From assembly GCA_020072965.1 (NCBI GenBank), contig JAIQFY010000002.1, positions 62,001 through 126,000 of the forward strand: DNA of 64,000 nt, given 5' to 3'. The notes beneath the pieces were generated by a model. The model ran no database searches, was not told the origin of the DNA, and saw only the letters and a list, made by a program, of their open reading frames with translations. The position numbers were made by a program, and so were the translations under genes. This DNA comes from Terriglobia bacterium (GTDB lineage Bacteria; Acidobacteriota; Terriglobia; JAIQFV01). Of this stretch, positions 8,355 through 16,791 are shown piece after piece; position 1 is the stretch's first letter, and every line of letters starts with the position of its first letter.

Positions 8355-8829
8355 GGTAGTCTTCCCCCAAACCAATTCTCGAGATGCTCGTCACGCTCAA
8401 AGGCAACGATACTATAGCGCAACTGTCAAATAATGCATCCTCACCGGGACCGGTGTGCCTCCAGCCATCTCAAACAATTCTGGATTCAGTCAGCGCTATG
8501 CCTTGGCTGAATTCCGGGTGGCTTGCCAAATTCCCTCATGGGTCAATTGACGGCCTTTAATCCGAGAACGATCATCTGGCGGGATCGAGGGTCGTCCGAT
8601 AGAATGGGACGGCGCGCTCTTCTCCCCGAGCCCCTTGTGGGGCAAGAAGAAGGCCTAATCCCTTCATCAACGGGTGTCGATAAGAACCTATGAGGATTCA
8701 GATCTCCAGGGACGGTACGGAGGTTTAAGGCATTAGTGTATAGATTCATTTGAAGAGATCCTTGATACGATCGAGGATAAACTAAGCTTACATTCGGATG
8801 CCTATTTCAATGGATGGTCGGAGGCAGGC
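8355..8829. other. Intergenic region between divergent genes
   Basis: The region separates the purine operon (leftward) from the sensor kinase gene (rightward), so it should hold promoters for both. I see no convincing gene, RNA or repeat. Short frames here lack ribosome binding sites. No consensus sigma-70 promoter with proper spacing was found by eye. Confidence 0.5.
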
Positions 8830-11800
8830 ATGAAGAAGAAATCGGGGGGCGTGAAAAGTGCAAGATCCACAAGGAAAGCCCCTGCGGACCCGCCTGCTTC
8901 TCTCGGGGTTGGGCGTTCGGTGCTTCCGATCCTGAATGATCATATTCTTGTCATTGATGCGCAAGGGAAGATTCTTGATGTCAGTTCGACAAATCCTGCC
9001 CTACCTAACCCCGGTGCTGAAAAAATCATCGGCACTGCAATCCAGGAGATTTTTGCTCCGGCCCAGGCTGAACTCTTCCTCCGCCGTATCCGAGAGGTCT
9101 TGAAGGAACATAAGACGATCCAGGCCGAGTTTTCCCTCCTCGTGGGCGGCGAGGAGGCATGGTTTTCCGCCACGGTTTCACCGAGGTCGAAGCAATCTGT
9201 GCTTTGTGCGGCTCATGACATCACGGAACACAAGCGAGCGGAAAGGGCCCTGCGCGAAAGCGAGGACCGCTACCGGGACCTTGTGGAACACAGTCATGAT
9301 TTGATCTGTACGCACGACCTCGAAGGCAGGATTCTTTCCGCCAACAAGGCGGCCACTGATGTGCTCGGTTACAGCCAAACCGAAGTCGTCGGCAAAAACA
9401 TCCGCGATTTCCTGCCCCCTGAGTTTCAACAGGAATTTGACAAGTTTTTGGTTGCCATAAGGAGCCGCGGTGTCGTCCACGGTTACATGCAAGCGCAGAC
9501 GCACAGCGGTGAGAGACGCATCTGGGAATACCACAGCACGATCCGCACCGAGGGGGTTGAGACGCCGGTCGTCCGCGGAATGGCCCACGACATCACCGAG
9601 CGGAAGCGGAGTGAGTGGAGACTGCGGAAGATCAACGAATGTCTATTGAAGTTTGGAGCCGACCCCCGCGAAAACATCAATCGCCTCACGGCCGTGTGCG
9701 GTGAATTGATGGGCGCCACATCCGCCCTGTACAATCGTCTTCATCACGGGATGCTGTGTTCCTGGGGGCAGTGGAGTGTTCCACCAAATCTCAAGCTGGA
9801 AGACAATCCCGAGGGCCACATCTGTTTCGATGTGATCAGGCAGGGTCACGAAGGTGTCAAAGTGGTCCGTCACCTGGATAAGACCACTTATGCGGAGACC
9901 GACCCGAATGTTAAGGCCTTCAACCTGAAGACTTATGTCGGCCGACCCGTTGTAATGGCGGGCAAGACGGTGGGATCGCTGTGTGTGGTCTACCAAAGAG
10001 ATCATGTTCCCAGCGAGGATGACAAGAGGATGATCAGCGTGATTGCTTCCGCCATTGGTGTGGAGGAGATGAGGAGCCAGTCGCGGCAGGAGCTGCACGA
10101 GACGAATGAGACGCTCCGGGCCCTTGTTCAGGGCTCTCCTTTGGCCATCAACAGTTTGAATCGACACGGGGAGGTCCTACTTTGGAACCCGGCCGCCGAG
10201 AAACTTTTTGGTTGGACGGAGCCCGAGGTCCTTGGCAAATTGAACCCCTGCATCCCCCCGGGAGGGGAAACAGAATTTCATCTAATGCTGAAGAAAGTGA
10301 TCGGGGGGCACAGCTTTACGGGGATGGAGGTTCAACGGCTGAATAAAGATGGATCCCTCGTCGATGTCAGTGTTTCCGCCGCCCCCCTGCGCGATGCTGT
10401 CGGCGTTGTCCGGGCGGCCCTGGGGATCTTTGCCGACAACACCGAGCGCAAGCGCGCAGAACGGGAGCGGCAGGTCATTTTTCAGATCATCGCGGGGGTT
10501 AACCAGACCGACAATCTGGAAGAACTGCTCCGCTTGATTCATCAATCCCTGAGCCGCATTGTCCAGGCGGAAAATTGCTTTATTGCGTTGTACTCAAAAG
10601 AGGAGGACGTCCTGGAGTTCCCCTTCTTCATTGATCAGTACGATCCCCCTCCCGGTCCGATGAAGGCCGGAAAAACGGCGACCGCCTATGTTTTGCGCAC
10701 CGGCAAACCCCTGCTCCTCACGGACGAAAATTTCCACCAGTTGGAGGAACAAGGCGTAGTGGATCGATTCGGAACCCCCTCTCCTGCCTGGTTGGGCGTT
10801 CCTTTGAACACTCCAACCGGAACTCTGGGGGTGCTCGTGGTTCAGCACTACCAGGATCCCCAGGCCTATAACCAGAGAGACCTTGAATTCCTTGCCTCCG
10901 TGGGCAATCAGATCGCGGTCGCGATAGAACGCAGACGGACCGAGGAAGCACTTCGACAAAGCGAAGAACGCTACCGTGTTTTTGTGCGGCAGAGCTCTGA
11001 GGGCATCTGGCGATTTGAGGCACAATCTCCCATCCCTCTCCATCTCTCCGTCGATGAACAGATCGAGCTCTTCTTTAGAAATGGCTATCTGGCTGAGTGT
11101 AATGATGTCATGGCACAATTGTACGGCTTCTCCACCGCACAGGAAATGATTGGCACCCGACTCAGTGTCTTGCTCCCGAGATCCGATGCGCGGAATGTTA
11201 GAACCCTGCGAGAATTCATCCGCTCCGGCTACCGCTTGAGTGAGGCGGAGACCTTGGAGCTCGCCAAGGACGGGAAGCCTCGGATTTTCATCAACAATTT
11301 TGTGGGAATCATCGAACAGGGATCGCTGGTGCGCGTCTGGGGAACCCAGCGCGATATTACCGCCCAAAAACAGGCGGAGGAAGCCCTGCGGGAAAGCGAA
11401 GAACGGTACCGGCGGTTAGTCGAGCTTTCCCCTGAGGCCATTGTGGTTCATTGCGAAAATCGGTTCGTCTTTCTTAACTCCGCGGCCATGCGGCTCTTCG
11501 GAGCCGCCCGACCGGAGGATCTCATTGGCATGCCGATCCTCGACCGGGTCCATCCGGAGCATCGAGACGTCGTCGCGGCAAGAATTGAAAGCTTGCTGGA
11601 ATCAAAGGAGCCTGTTCCGCTGATCGAAGAGAAGTTTCTCAGGCTCGATGGATCCATCATCGATGTTGAGGTCGCCGCCATCCCATTCGTCTACCGGAAC
11701 AAACCTGCCGCGCAGGTTGCCATCCGGGATATCACAGCACGGAAACGCGCTGAGGAATCGGAACGAAGACTGCTGCGGGCCGTTGAACAGACCGATGAGG

Positions 11801-13290
11801 TGATTTTCATGACCGGGCTTGACGGCACGATCACCTATGTGAACCCCGCCTTTGAGAAGATTTATGGGTTTACCTCGGCGGAAGCCATTGGCAAAACCCC
11901 CCGCATCATCAAGAGTGGATTCCTGAGTCAGCAATACTACGAGCAATTCTGGAAGACCCTTCTCTCGGGCAAGAGCGTTCGAGGAGAAGTAACCAACCGA
12001 AACAAGGACGGCGGCCTGGTGACGGTGGAGACCTCGGTCAACCCGGTGGTCAATCCCGAAGGAACGATGATCGGCTTTATCTCGGTCCAGGAAGATGTGA
12101 CCGAGCGGAAGCAGCTGGAGAACCAGCTCCGGCAGGCACAGAAGATGGAAGCCGTGGGAAGGCTGGCGGGTGGGGTGGCGCACGATTTCAATAACCTGCT
12201 AACGGCCATCGCCGGATATTCCGACCTGATGCTCATGCGCCTTCCCCTGGGCGATTCTCTCCGCCGCAACGCCGAGGAGATCAAGAAGGCCTCCGACCGG
12301 GCCGCGTCGCTGACGCAACAACTCCTGGCTTTCAGCCGCAAACAGGTGTTACAGCCCAAGCTGCTGGATTTGAATACGGTCGTCTCCGACATGGATAAGA
12401 TGCTCCGCCGGCTGATCGGAGAAGACATCGAACTGGTGACCCGGCGCTCTCACGACCTGGGAAAAACCAAGGCGGATCCGGGGCAGGTGGCACAGGTGCT
12501 CATGAATCTGGCGGTCAATGCCCGTGACGCTATGCCGAAGGGCGGGAAACTTATCATCGAGACGGCGAATGCCGACATCGATGAGGCTTACGCCAGCCGG
12601 AATCCGGGAATGCATGCGGGATCCTACGTCATGTTAGGCGTCAGTGATACCGGCAGCGGCATGGATAGTGAAACCCAGAAACATCTGTTTGAACCCTTCT
12701 TTACGACAAAAGAGTTGGGCAAAGGAACCGGGCTCGGATTGTCGACCGTCTACGGAATCGTCAAACAGAGTGGCGGCTATATCTGGGTCCACAGTGGAGT
12801 GGACAAAGGGAGCGCATTCAAGGTCTATCTGCCGCGGCAAGAAGAAGGGGGAAAGGCGTCGCAGATGAAAGCGGAGCAAGCGACCCTGCTCCAGGGAACG
12901 GAGACCATCCTGCTGGTCGAAGACGAAGACGGGGTTCGGGACCTCGTTCGAGACATCCTCCAGATGAACGGCTACACCGTTTTGGAAGCCCCGGCGGGAG
13001 AAGAAGCCCTCGCGCACTGCAAGCAATACACGGGGGTCATCCACCTGGTGCTGACGGATGTCGTGATGCCGCTGATGAGCGGGCGCGAGCTGGTCGAGCA
13101 AGTGGTGCCCCTCAAGCCGGGGATCAAGATCCTTTACATGTCCGGTTATACCGATGACACCATCCTGCATCATGGCGCCCTGGGAGCGGACATGGCGTTC
13201 CTCCAAAAGCCCTTTACCCCGGAAACCCTGGCGCGCAAGGTCCGCGAGGTGCTGGACGGTGGCACTCAAGGCCCGAAACGCAAGGCTTAG
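8830..13290 (+). CDS. Hybrid sensor histidine kinase with multiple PAS/GAF domains and C-terminal receiver
   Basis: A 1486-residue predicted cytoplasmic hybrid kinase with no membrane segment. Approximate order: PAS (30-135), PAS (147-255), GAF (260-415), PAS (425-545), GAF (550-705), PAS (720-865), PAS (870-985), PAS (990-1110), HisKA, HATPase_c, receiver. Most PAS units end in a PAC-type DITERKRAE linker. The H-box GGVAHDFNNLLT places the phospho-accepting His at residue 1118. The N, G and F boxes follow (NLAVNARDAMPKGG, SDTGSGMD, FEPFFTTKELGKGTGLGLS). The receiver has the acidic pair in LLVEDEDG, the phospho-acceptor Asp1410 in LTDVVMP and a Lys in LQKPFTPE. GGAGG lies 5 bp before the ATG. 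No transcription factor is adjacent, so the partner is unknown. The GAF and PAS cargo suggests integration of redox or small-ligand signals. Confidence 0.93.
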   Translation: MKKKSGGVKSARSTRKAPADPPASLGVGRSVLPILNDHILVIDAQGKILDVSSTNPALPNPGAEKIIGTAIQEIFAPAQAELFLRRIREVLKEHKTIQAEFSLLVGGEEAWFSATVSPRSKQSVLCAAHDITEHKRAERALRESEDRYRDLVEHSHDLICTHDLEGRILSANKAATDVLGYSQTEVVGKNIRDFLPPEFQQEFDKFLVAIRSRGVVHGYMQAQTHSGERRIWEYHSTIRTEGVETPVVRGMAHDITERKRSEWRLRKINECLLKFGADPRENINRLTAVCGELMGATSALYNRLHHGMLCSWGQWSVPPNLKLEDNPEGHICFDVIRQGHEGVKVVRHLDKTTYAETDPNVKAFNLKTYVGRPVVMAGKTVGSLCVVYQRDHVPSEDDKRMISVIASAIGVEEMRSQSRQELHETNETLRALVQGSPLAINSLNRHGEVLLWNPAAEKLFGWTEPEVLGKLNPCIPPGGETEFHLMLKKVIGGHSFTGMEVQRLNKDGSLVDVSVSAAPLRDAVGVVRAALGIFADNTERKRAERERQVIFQIIAGVNQTDNLEELLRLIHQSLSRIVQAENCFIALYSKEEDVLEFPFFIDQYDPPPGPMKAGKTATAYVLRTGKPLLLTDENFHQLEEQGVVDRFGTPSPAWLGVPLNTPTGTLGVLVVQHYQDPQAYNQRDLEFLASVGNQIAVAIERRRTEEALRQSEERYRVFVRQSSEGIWRFEAQSPIPLHLSVDEQIELFFRNGYLAECNDVMAQLYGFSTAQEMIGTRLSVLLPRSDARNVRTLREFIRSGYRLSEAETLELAKDGKPRIFINNFVGIIEQGSLVRVWGTQRDITAQKQAEEALRESEERYRRLVELSPEAIVVHCENRFVFLNSAAMRLFGAARPEDLIGMPILDRVHPEHRDVVAARIESLLESKEPVPLIEEKFLRLDGSIIDVEVAAIPFVYRNKPAAQVAIRDITARKRAEESERRLLRAVEQTDEVIFMTGLDGTITYVNPAFEKIYGFTSAEAIGKTPRIIKSGFLSQQYYEQFWKTLLSGKSVRGEVTNRNKDGGLVTVETSVNPVVNPEGTMIGFISVQEDVTERKQLENQLRQAQKMEAVGRLAGGVAHDFNNLLTAIAGYSDLMLMRLPLGDSLRRNAEEIKKASDRAASLTQQLLAFSRKQVLQPKLLDLNTVVSDMDKMLRRLIGEDIELVTRRSHDLGKTKADPGQVAQVLMNLAVNARDAMPKGGKLIIETANADIDEAYASRNPGMHAGSYVMLGVSDTGSGMDSETQKHLFEPFFTTKELGKGTGLGLSTVYGIVKQSGGYIWVHSGVDKGSAFKVYLPRQEEGGKASQMKAEQATLLQGTETILLVEDEDGVRDLVRDILQMNGYTVLEAPAGEEALAHCKQYTGVIHLVLTDVVMPLMSGRELVEQVVPLKPGIKILYMSGYTDDTILHHGALGADMAFLQKPFTPETLARKVREVLDGGTQGPKRKA

Positions 13291-13400
13291 ACCCTGGCAG
13301 CGATCCCCCGTAGAAATTTCATTCTATGGATGAAGGGGCAGGCTGCGAGATTCGATTCGGCCGCAACACCTTCAGGGTTCAACCTGTCTAAAAATAAATC

Positions 13401-13433
13401 GCCCCTTGTCGTTTTCTGCTTTGAACAAGGGGC
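13401..13433. other. Stem-loop between sensor kinase and secreted-protein genes
   Basis: Perfect 9-bp stem (GCCCCTTGT / ACAAGGGGC) with a 15-nt loop, about 110 bp after the kinase stop. No T-run follows on either side, so it may be a weak terminator or a leader structure of the next gene. Only the stem itself is certain. Confidence 0.4.
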
Positions 13434-13519
13434 CGAGGACGTCGCGACCTCCATGAACCACACGATACGTCATCATGTTGCTATCCACAGTTCGTAAAAC
13501 GGTTAATGGAGAGAAAGCC

Positions 13520-14131
13520 ATGAAATTGCACAAGCAAATCATTGCCCTTGCGTTGTCGAGCTTACTCCTTGCTTCTCTGGGACCAGCAGGTCTTTTAGCA
13601 AAGTCGAAGGCACAGCACACCTGTGGTGACAAGTGTGGCTCCTATCGTTGGCCTGTCAAGACACTGACTGATTTGGACAAGGACAATGTTGACTTTTCTC
13701 CGCAGGCCATGTCAGTCAGTGAACTGGCAGACGCTCCGAGGCCCAAGAGCAAACCGAAGGATAGTCGTGTTTCGGCTCTGGAGTTGAGGGTCGTCAAAGT
13801 GGATGCCCAAATAATAGCATTCTTCAGAGAAGGCGACCGGGACGTACACATTATTTTGGCAGATCCAAATGACACCACGAAACAGATCGTCGCGGAGATC
13901 CCCAATGTGCAATGCGCGGGCGCCTGCTTCTCAAAACACAGGTCAGATTTCAAGTCAGCCCGTGAAAAGTTTGTTGAAAGACTGGGTGAACCGGGGACCA
14001 GCAGAAAGAACATCTCCAATCCGGTCCTCGTACACATTGTTGGAATTCCTTTTTTTGATAAGAAGCATAAGCAAAAGGGGGGTGCGCCAAACGCGATTGA
14101 ATTGCATCCTGTGCTGGATATTTCCTTTTAA
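13520..14131 (+). CDS. Conserved secreted protein of unknown function
   Basis: The ATG at 13520 has GGAGAG upstream and starts a clear Sec signal peptide (MKLHKQ, then a hydrophobic run ending near GLLAKSKA), giving 203 residues. The mature part has an N-terminal CGDKC pair followed by YRWPVKTLTD. It also has DRDVHIILADPND, a Cys pair in VQCAGACF, and the C-terminal motif VGIPFFDKKHKQK ending in APNAIELHPVLDI. I have seen this last motif in many secreted hypothetical proteins of soil bacteria, but I know no function. Four cysteines suggest disulfides in the periplasm. An upstream ATG at 13475 would extend it without a ribosome binding site. Confidence 0.8.
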   Translation: MKLHKQIIALALSSLLLASLGPAGLLAKSKAQHTCGDKCGSYRWPVKTLTDLDKDNVDFSPQAMSVSELADAPRPKSKPKDSRVSALELRVVKVDAQIIAFFREGDRDVHIILADPNDTTKQIVAEIPNVQCAGACFSKHRSDFKSAREKFVERLGEPGTSRKNISNPVLVHIVGIPFFDKKHKQKGGAPNAIELHPVLDISF

Positions 14132-14188
14132 GATTTTGAGGGTTAGATCTCGGCACGCTGTTGCCAAAATCAGAGAGCGCCCGGTGAG

Positions 14189-14263
14189 GCCCCGATGACT
14201 CATCGGGGGCGCCTACAACTTAGCTACATGATTCTGCGTTGTAGACCGTCCGCCTGGGCGGAC
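14189..14263. repeat. Two palindromic hairpins downstream of the secreted-protein gene
   Basis: First hairpin GCCCCGATG-ACT-CATCGGGG(G)C at 14189-14210, about 60 bp after the stop. Second hairpin GTCCGCC-TG-GGCGGAC at 14248-14263. The second belongs to the GCCCGCC/GGCGGGC palindrome type found several times at 23.4-24.2 kb. Neither is followed by a T-run. The first could terminate transcription of either convergent gene. Confidence 0.5.
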
Positions 14264-14346
14264 TGACCCGGCGATTTGATTTGAGCAACTGCTCGAAATA
14301 GGATCTGACCCCAGACATTTCTGCCCGCAAGAGCCTCGAGGCTCCA

Positions 14347-16110
14347 TTATTTATTGGAAGGGTTCACAGCACTTCCTTTGAAGGCGGGGTCGACCGTCCG
14401 AACCAGGGTTGATTCAAGTTCCTGTATCCGCCGTGACATTCTGCGCATAATCTTGATGGCAAACAGGGGATCTTCGCGAATGTGGGTCAGGAACGTGCGT
14501 TTCTCAATACTCAAAACGCACACGTCCCCGATAGCGCGTGCTGTCATAGTGCGCACATGCTCACGGTCGAGCAGGCCGGCTTCGCCCCAGAAATCGCCGG
14601 CCTTGAGTATGCCGAGGCAGAACTCCTTGTCGCTCTCACGACGGGTGACTTCGACCTCGCCTTCCTGAATCACGTACATACATTCGCCCAGCTCACCCTG
14701 GCGGCAGATTACTTCGCCGTCGTGATACACGCCTCCCAGCGAAGACGACTTCATGACATCCTCTCTTTTCTTCTGCAACCATACGTGATGAACCGGGAAG
14801 AGCATTTCCCGGGCGAACCGGCCGAGGAATGCCGGATGGAACGTCCGCAGAAGCACACTACCATACGGCGCGCTCCCTGTAAAAGTATCCCATAGAACCG
14901 TGCTCATTCGTGTCGGGCCCAAGGCTCGCCCCTGTTCTTTGCAAACCATTCGCCACAGACCGCGGCGTGCAAACCGATGCCTCTGGATCTGGCGCGTCAC
15001 CGCGAATAACGTCTTACCGAGAACGTTGTCGTTGCGAATCTTCTGGCAGATGGGCCAGTAATGCTGCTGGAAAGCCTCCGTCGTGAAGCCGTGGAACACC
15101 ACGGTGCCTGCGGCCGCCTTGGCCGTGCGGTATGCGGCGCCGATTCCATCTTTGTACAGCCGCGTCGTGCCGCAGTCGCCCACGAACACGATCCGGTTTG
15201 AAAATGGCCGAATCGCGCTGGACAGGCTGATCTTCGGAGAGCAGAAGCAAAAATCGTCCGGCGGCTGCCAGTCCGGAGGCAGGACCTCCCGCACCTCGCG
15301 CCTGTCGATGAAGGCTCGTACCAGTTCCCGGTCAATATCCGCCCCGAGCATGCACAACGTAACGTAATCGCCTTTGGGAATTAACGCCGCGAACTCCAGC
15401 CGCGGAATGTTCAGCAGGAACACGTGCACGGAGTTCCCCAGGTTGCGGCGGATCAGGTCGCGGCTAAAACAGAACTCGCAAAGGCAGGTCTTCGTCGTGC
15501 GGGGGCCACGGTACGGGATCCCCGCGCTCTCGAACAGCTTCAGCGTAGGTGCGTTCACTCCAACCGCAACCACGACCAGGTCATATGTGCTTTGTTGGTC
15601 AGACTGTGTTCGGAGGTGTGGCCTGCCGTCATCCCAGTCAAATTTGTCCACGCGTGCGCGTATCCAGTGGGCACCCTGCTGAATCGCTCTTTGCAGCAAG
15701 TAACCGTCCAGCCCCCCTCGGATATTCGCTTTGATCCCACGAGGACCGCCCCCACGGTGCACGGTGGCGAGGCGCTTCTCCTGCAGCGGCGTTGCGATCT
15801 GCACTCGACATCCGTCCATGTGCAGGAAATACGAATCAATGCTGCGCTGGATTACATCCGGCCCGAGGTGAATACCTTCGCCCTCCAGGGATTGGACCAG
15901 CGATTCGGAAACGACACCTCCGCACATGTTACAGCCACGCGGACCCGGTTCGGAAAAGTCGCGGGGCTCGTAGAGATCGAGGTGGACGCGCAAGCCCACC
16001 GCTTGAACCATTTCGAGCAGAAAGTAACTGAAGAACGCGCCGGCAGGCCCGCCCCCGATAACGCCGATCCGCGAGTCATCATGCAGTTTCAAGCTGGCGT
16101 CAGAGGCCAT
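14347..16110 (-). CDS. FAD-dependent oxidoreductase (geranylgeranyl-reductase-like) fused to a cyclic-nucleotide-binding domain
   Basis: The first ~410 residues form an FAD-binding fold: IGVIGGGPAGAFFSYFLLE (GxGxxG), the GCNMCGGVVSESLVQ region typical of geranylgeranyl reductase-like flavoproteins, and NRIVFVGDCGTTRLYKDGIG (second FAD motif GD). Residues about 455-575 form a cNMP-binding (CRP-like) domain: VYHDGEVICRQGELGECMYV, then IQEGEVEVTRRE, DFWGEAGLL and RTMTARAIGDVCVLS. The phosphate-binding-cassette Arg may be the R in REHVRTMTAR. The fusion suggests a redox enzyme controlled by a cyclic nucleotide. The ATG at 16110 is preferred; a GTG lies two codons earlier. It is a single-gene unit facing the secreted-protein gene. 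The substrate, possibly an isoprenoid, quinone or carotenoid, cannot be deduced. Confidence 0.85.
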   Translation of the reverse strand: MASDASLKLHDDSRIGVIGGGPAGAFFSYFLLEMVQAVGLRVHLDLYEPRDFSEPGPRGCNMCGGVVSESLVQSLEGEGIHLGPDVIQRSIDSYFLHMDGCRVQIATPLQEKRLATVHRGGGPRGIKANIRGGLDGYLLQRAIQQGAHWIRARVDKFDWDDGRPHLRTQSDQQSTYDLVVVAVGVNAPTLKLFESAGIPYRGPRTTKTCLCEFCFSRDLIRRNLGNSVHVFLLNIPRLEFAALIPKGDYVTLCMLGADIDRELVRAFIDRREVREVLPPDWQPPDDFCFCSPKISLSSAIRPFSNRIVFVGDCGTTRLYKDGIGAAYRTAKAAAGTVVFHGFTTEAFQQHYWPICQKIRNDNVLGKTLFAVTRQIQRHRFARRGLWRMVCKEQGRALGPTRMSTVLWDTFTGSAPYGSVLLRTFHPAFLGRFAREMLFPVHHVWLQKKREDVMKSSSLGGVYHDGEVICRQGELGECMYVIQEGEVEVTRRESDKEFCLGILKAGDFWGEAGLLDREHVRTMTARAIGDVCVLSIEKRTFLTHIREDPLFAIKIMRRMSRRIQELESTLVRTVDPAFKGSAVNPSNK

Positions 16111-16412
16111 AGGCACATGTCACCCATGGGGCAAGAGTTTCTGATCGTAGGGGCTATCTTGAACAGAGAGAGCCTCCGTACCCAAACCACTCATCGTTCT
16201 TCAGTGCTGGCGTCACCGGGTACTGTAGGGCTCGTATTGGTAGCCAGAACTACCTAACGTGTCTACGCCTTTACTCACACTCGGTGGTGACGAAGTAGCG
16301 GCGGTGCCATCCTATCTCATTTTGAGCATTTTGAGGATCACATCTCCACAATCTGCACTTCATCCCTTGAACCATCCCCCAGCAACAATTCCAGAATTTT
16401 GGGCTCAGGCTA

Positions 16413-16565
16413 TCACAATTCCACAGTTAGGAAAACAACGAAGGGGTCGCATCTCCAATTTTGATTCCGCACCTTGAACTCGCGACTGAACACCCTGGCT
16501 TTCTTCCGCTGGGACATGCATTCTCTCCTTTGAGAATTGTCCCCATTATATCTGTCTCATTTTGG
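16413..16565 (-). mobile_element. Probable remnant of an insertion sequence (5' end of an IS3-type orfA)
   Basis: On the minus strand, AAAGGAGAG precedes an ATG at 16517. It opens with MSQRKKARVFSREFKV, the start typical of IS3-family OrfA transposase subunits. After 16-17 residues similarity stops, and the frame ends at 16413 with unrelated residues. Upstream of the ATG, the stretch up to about 16565 (complement TGAGACAGATATAATGGGG) has the look of an IS terminal region. The rest of the element is missing. The flanking 16117-16412 and 16566-16791 hold no gene I can support, although a motif TCTCATTTTG recurs at about 16315 and 16553, perhaps the two ends of the lost element. Confidence 0.45.
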
Positions 16566-16791
16566 AGGTGCACTCCACCATCTCTCTTAGTCTTGGGGCA
16601 CATTCCATCCGGCGGGGACAAGTGTTAGCCGCGAGGAAGGATGGAGGCCGGAAACAAACCCGACAACTCGGCAAAATGACAAAACCGAGCCCCCATGTCG
16701 CCCCAAAAGAGGCCACGGTGATTTGAGCTTGATTCGGCAGGGCGGTCGGCCTAAGATCCTGAGAGAAAAAAGGCTGAAATCGGATACCTCG

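Noticed and set aside
8543-8749. A 68-codon minus-strand frame upstream of the sensor kinase.
   Set aside because: No start signal or recognisable sequence.
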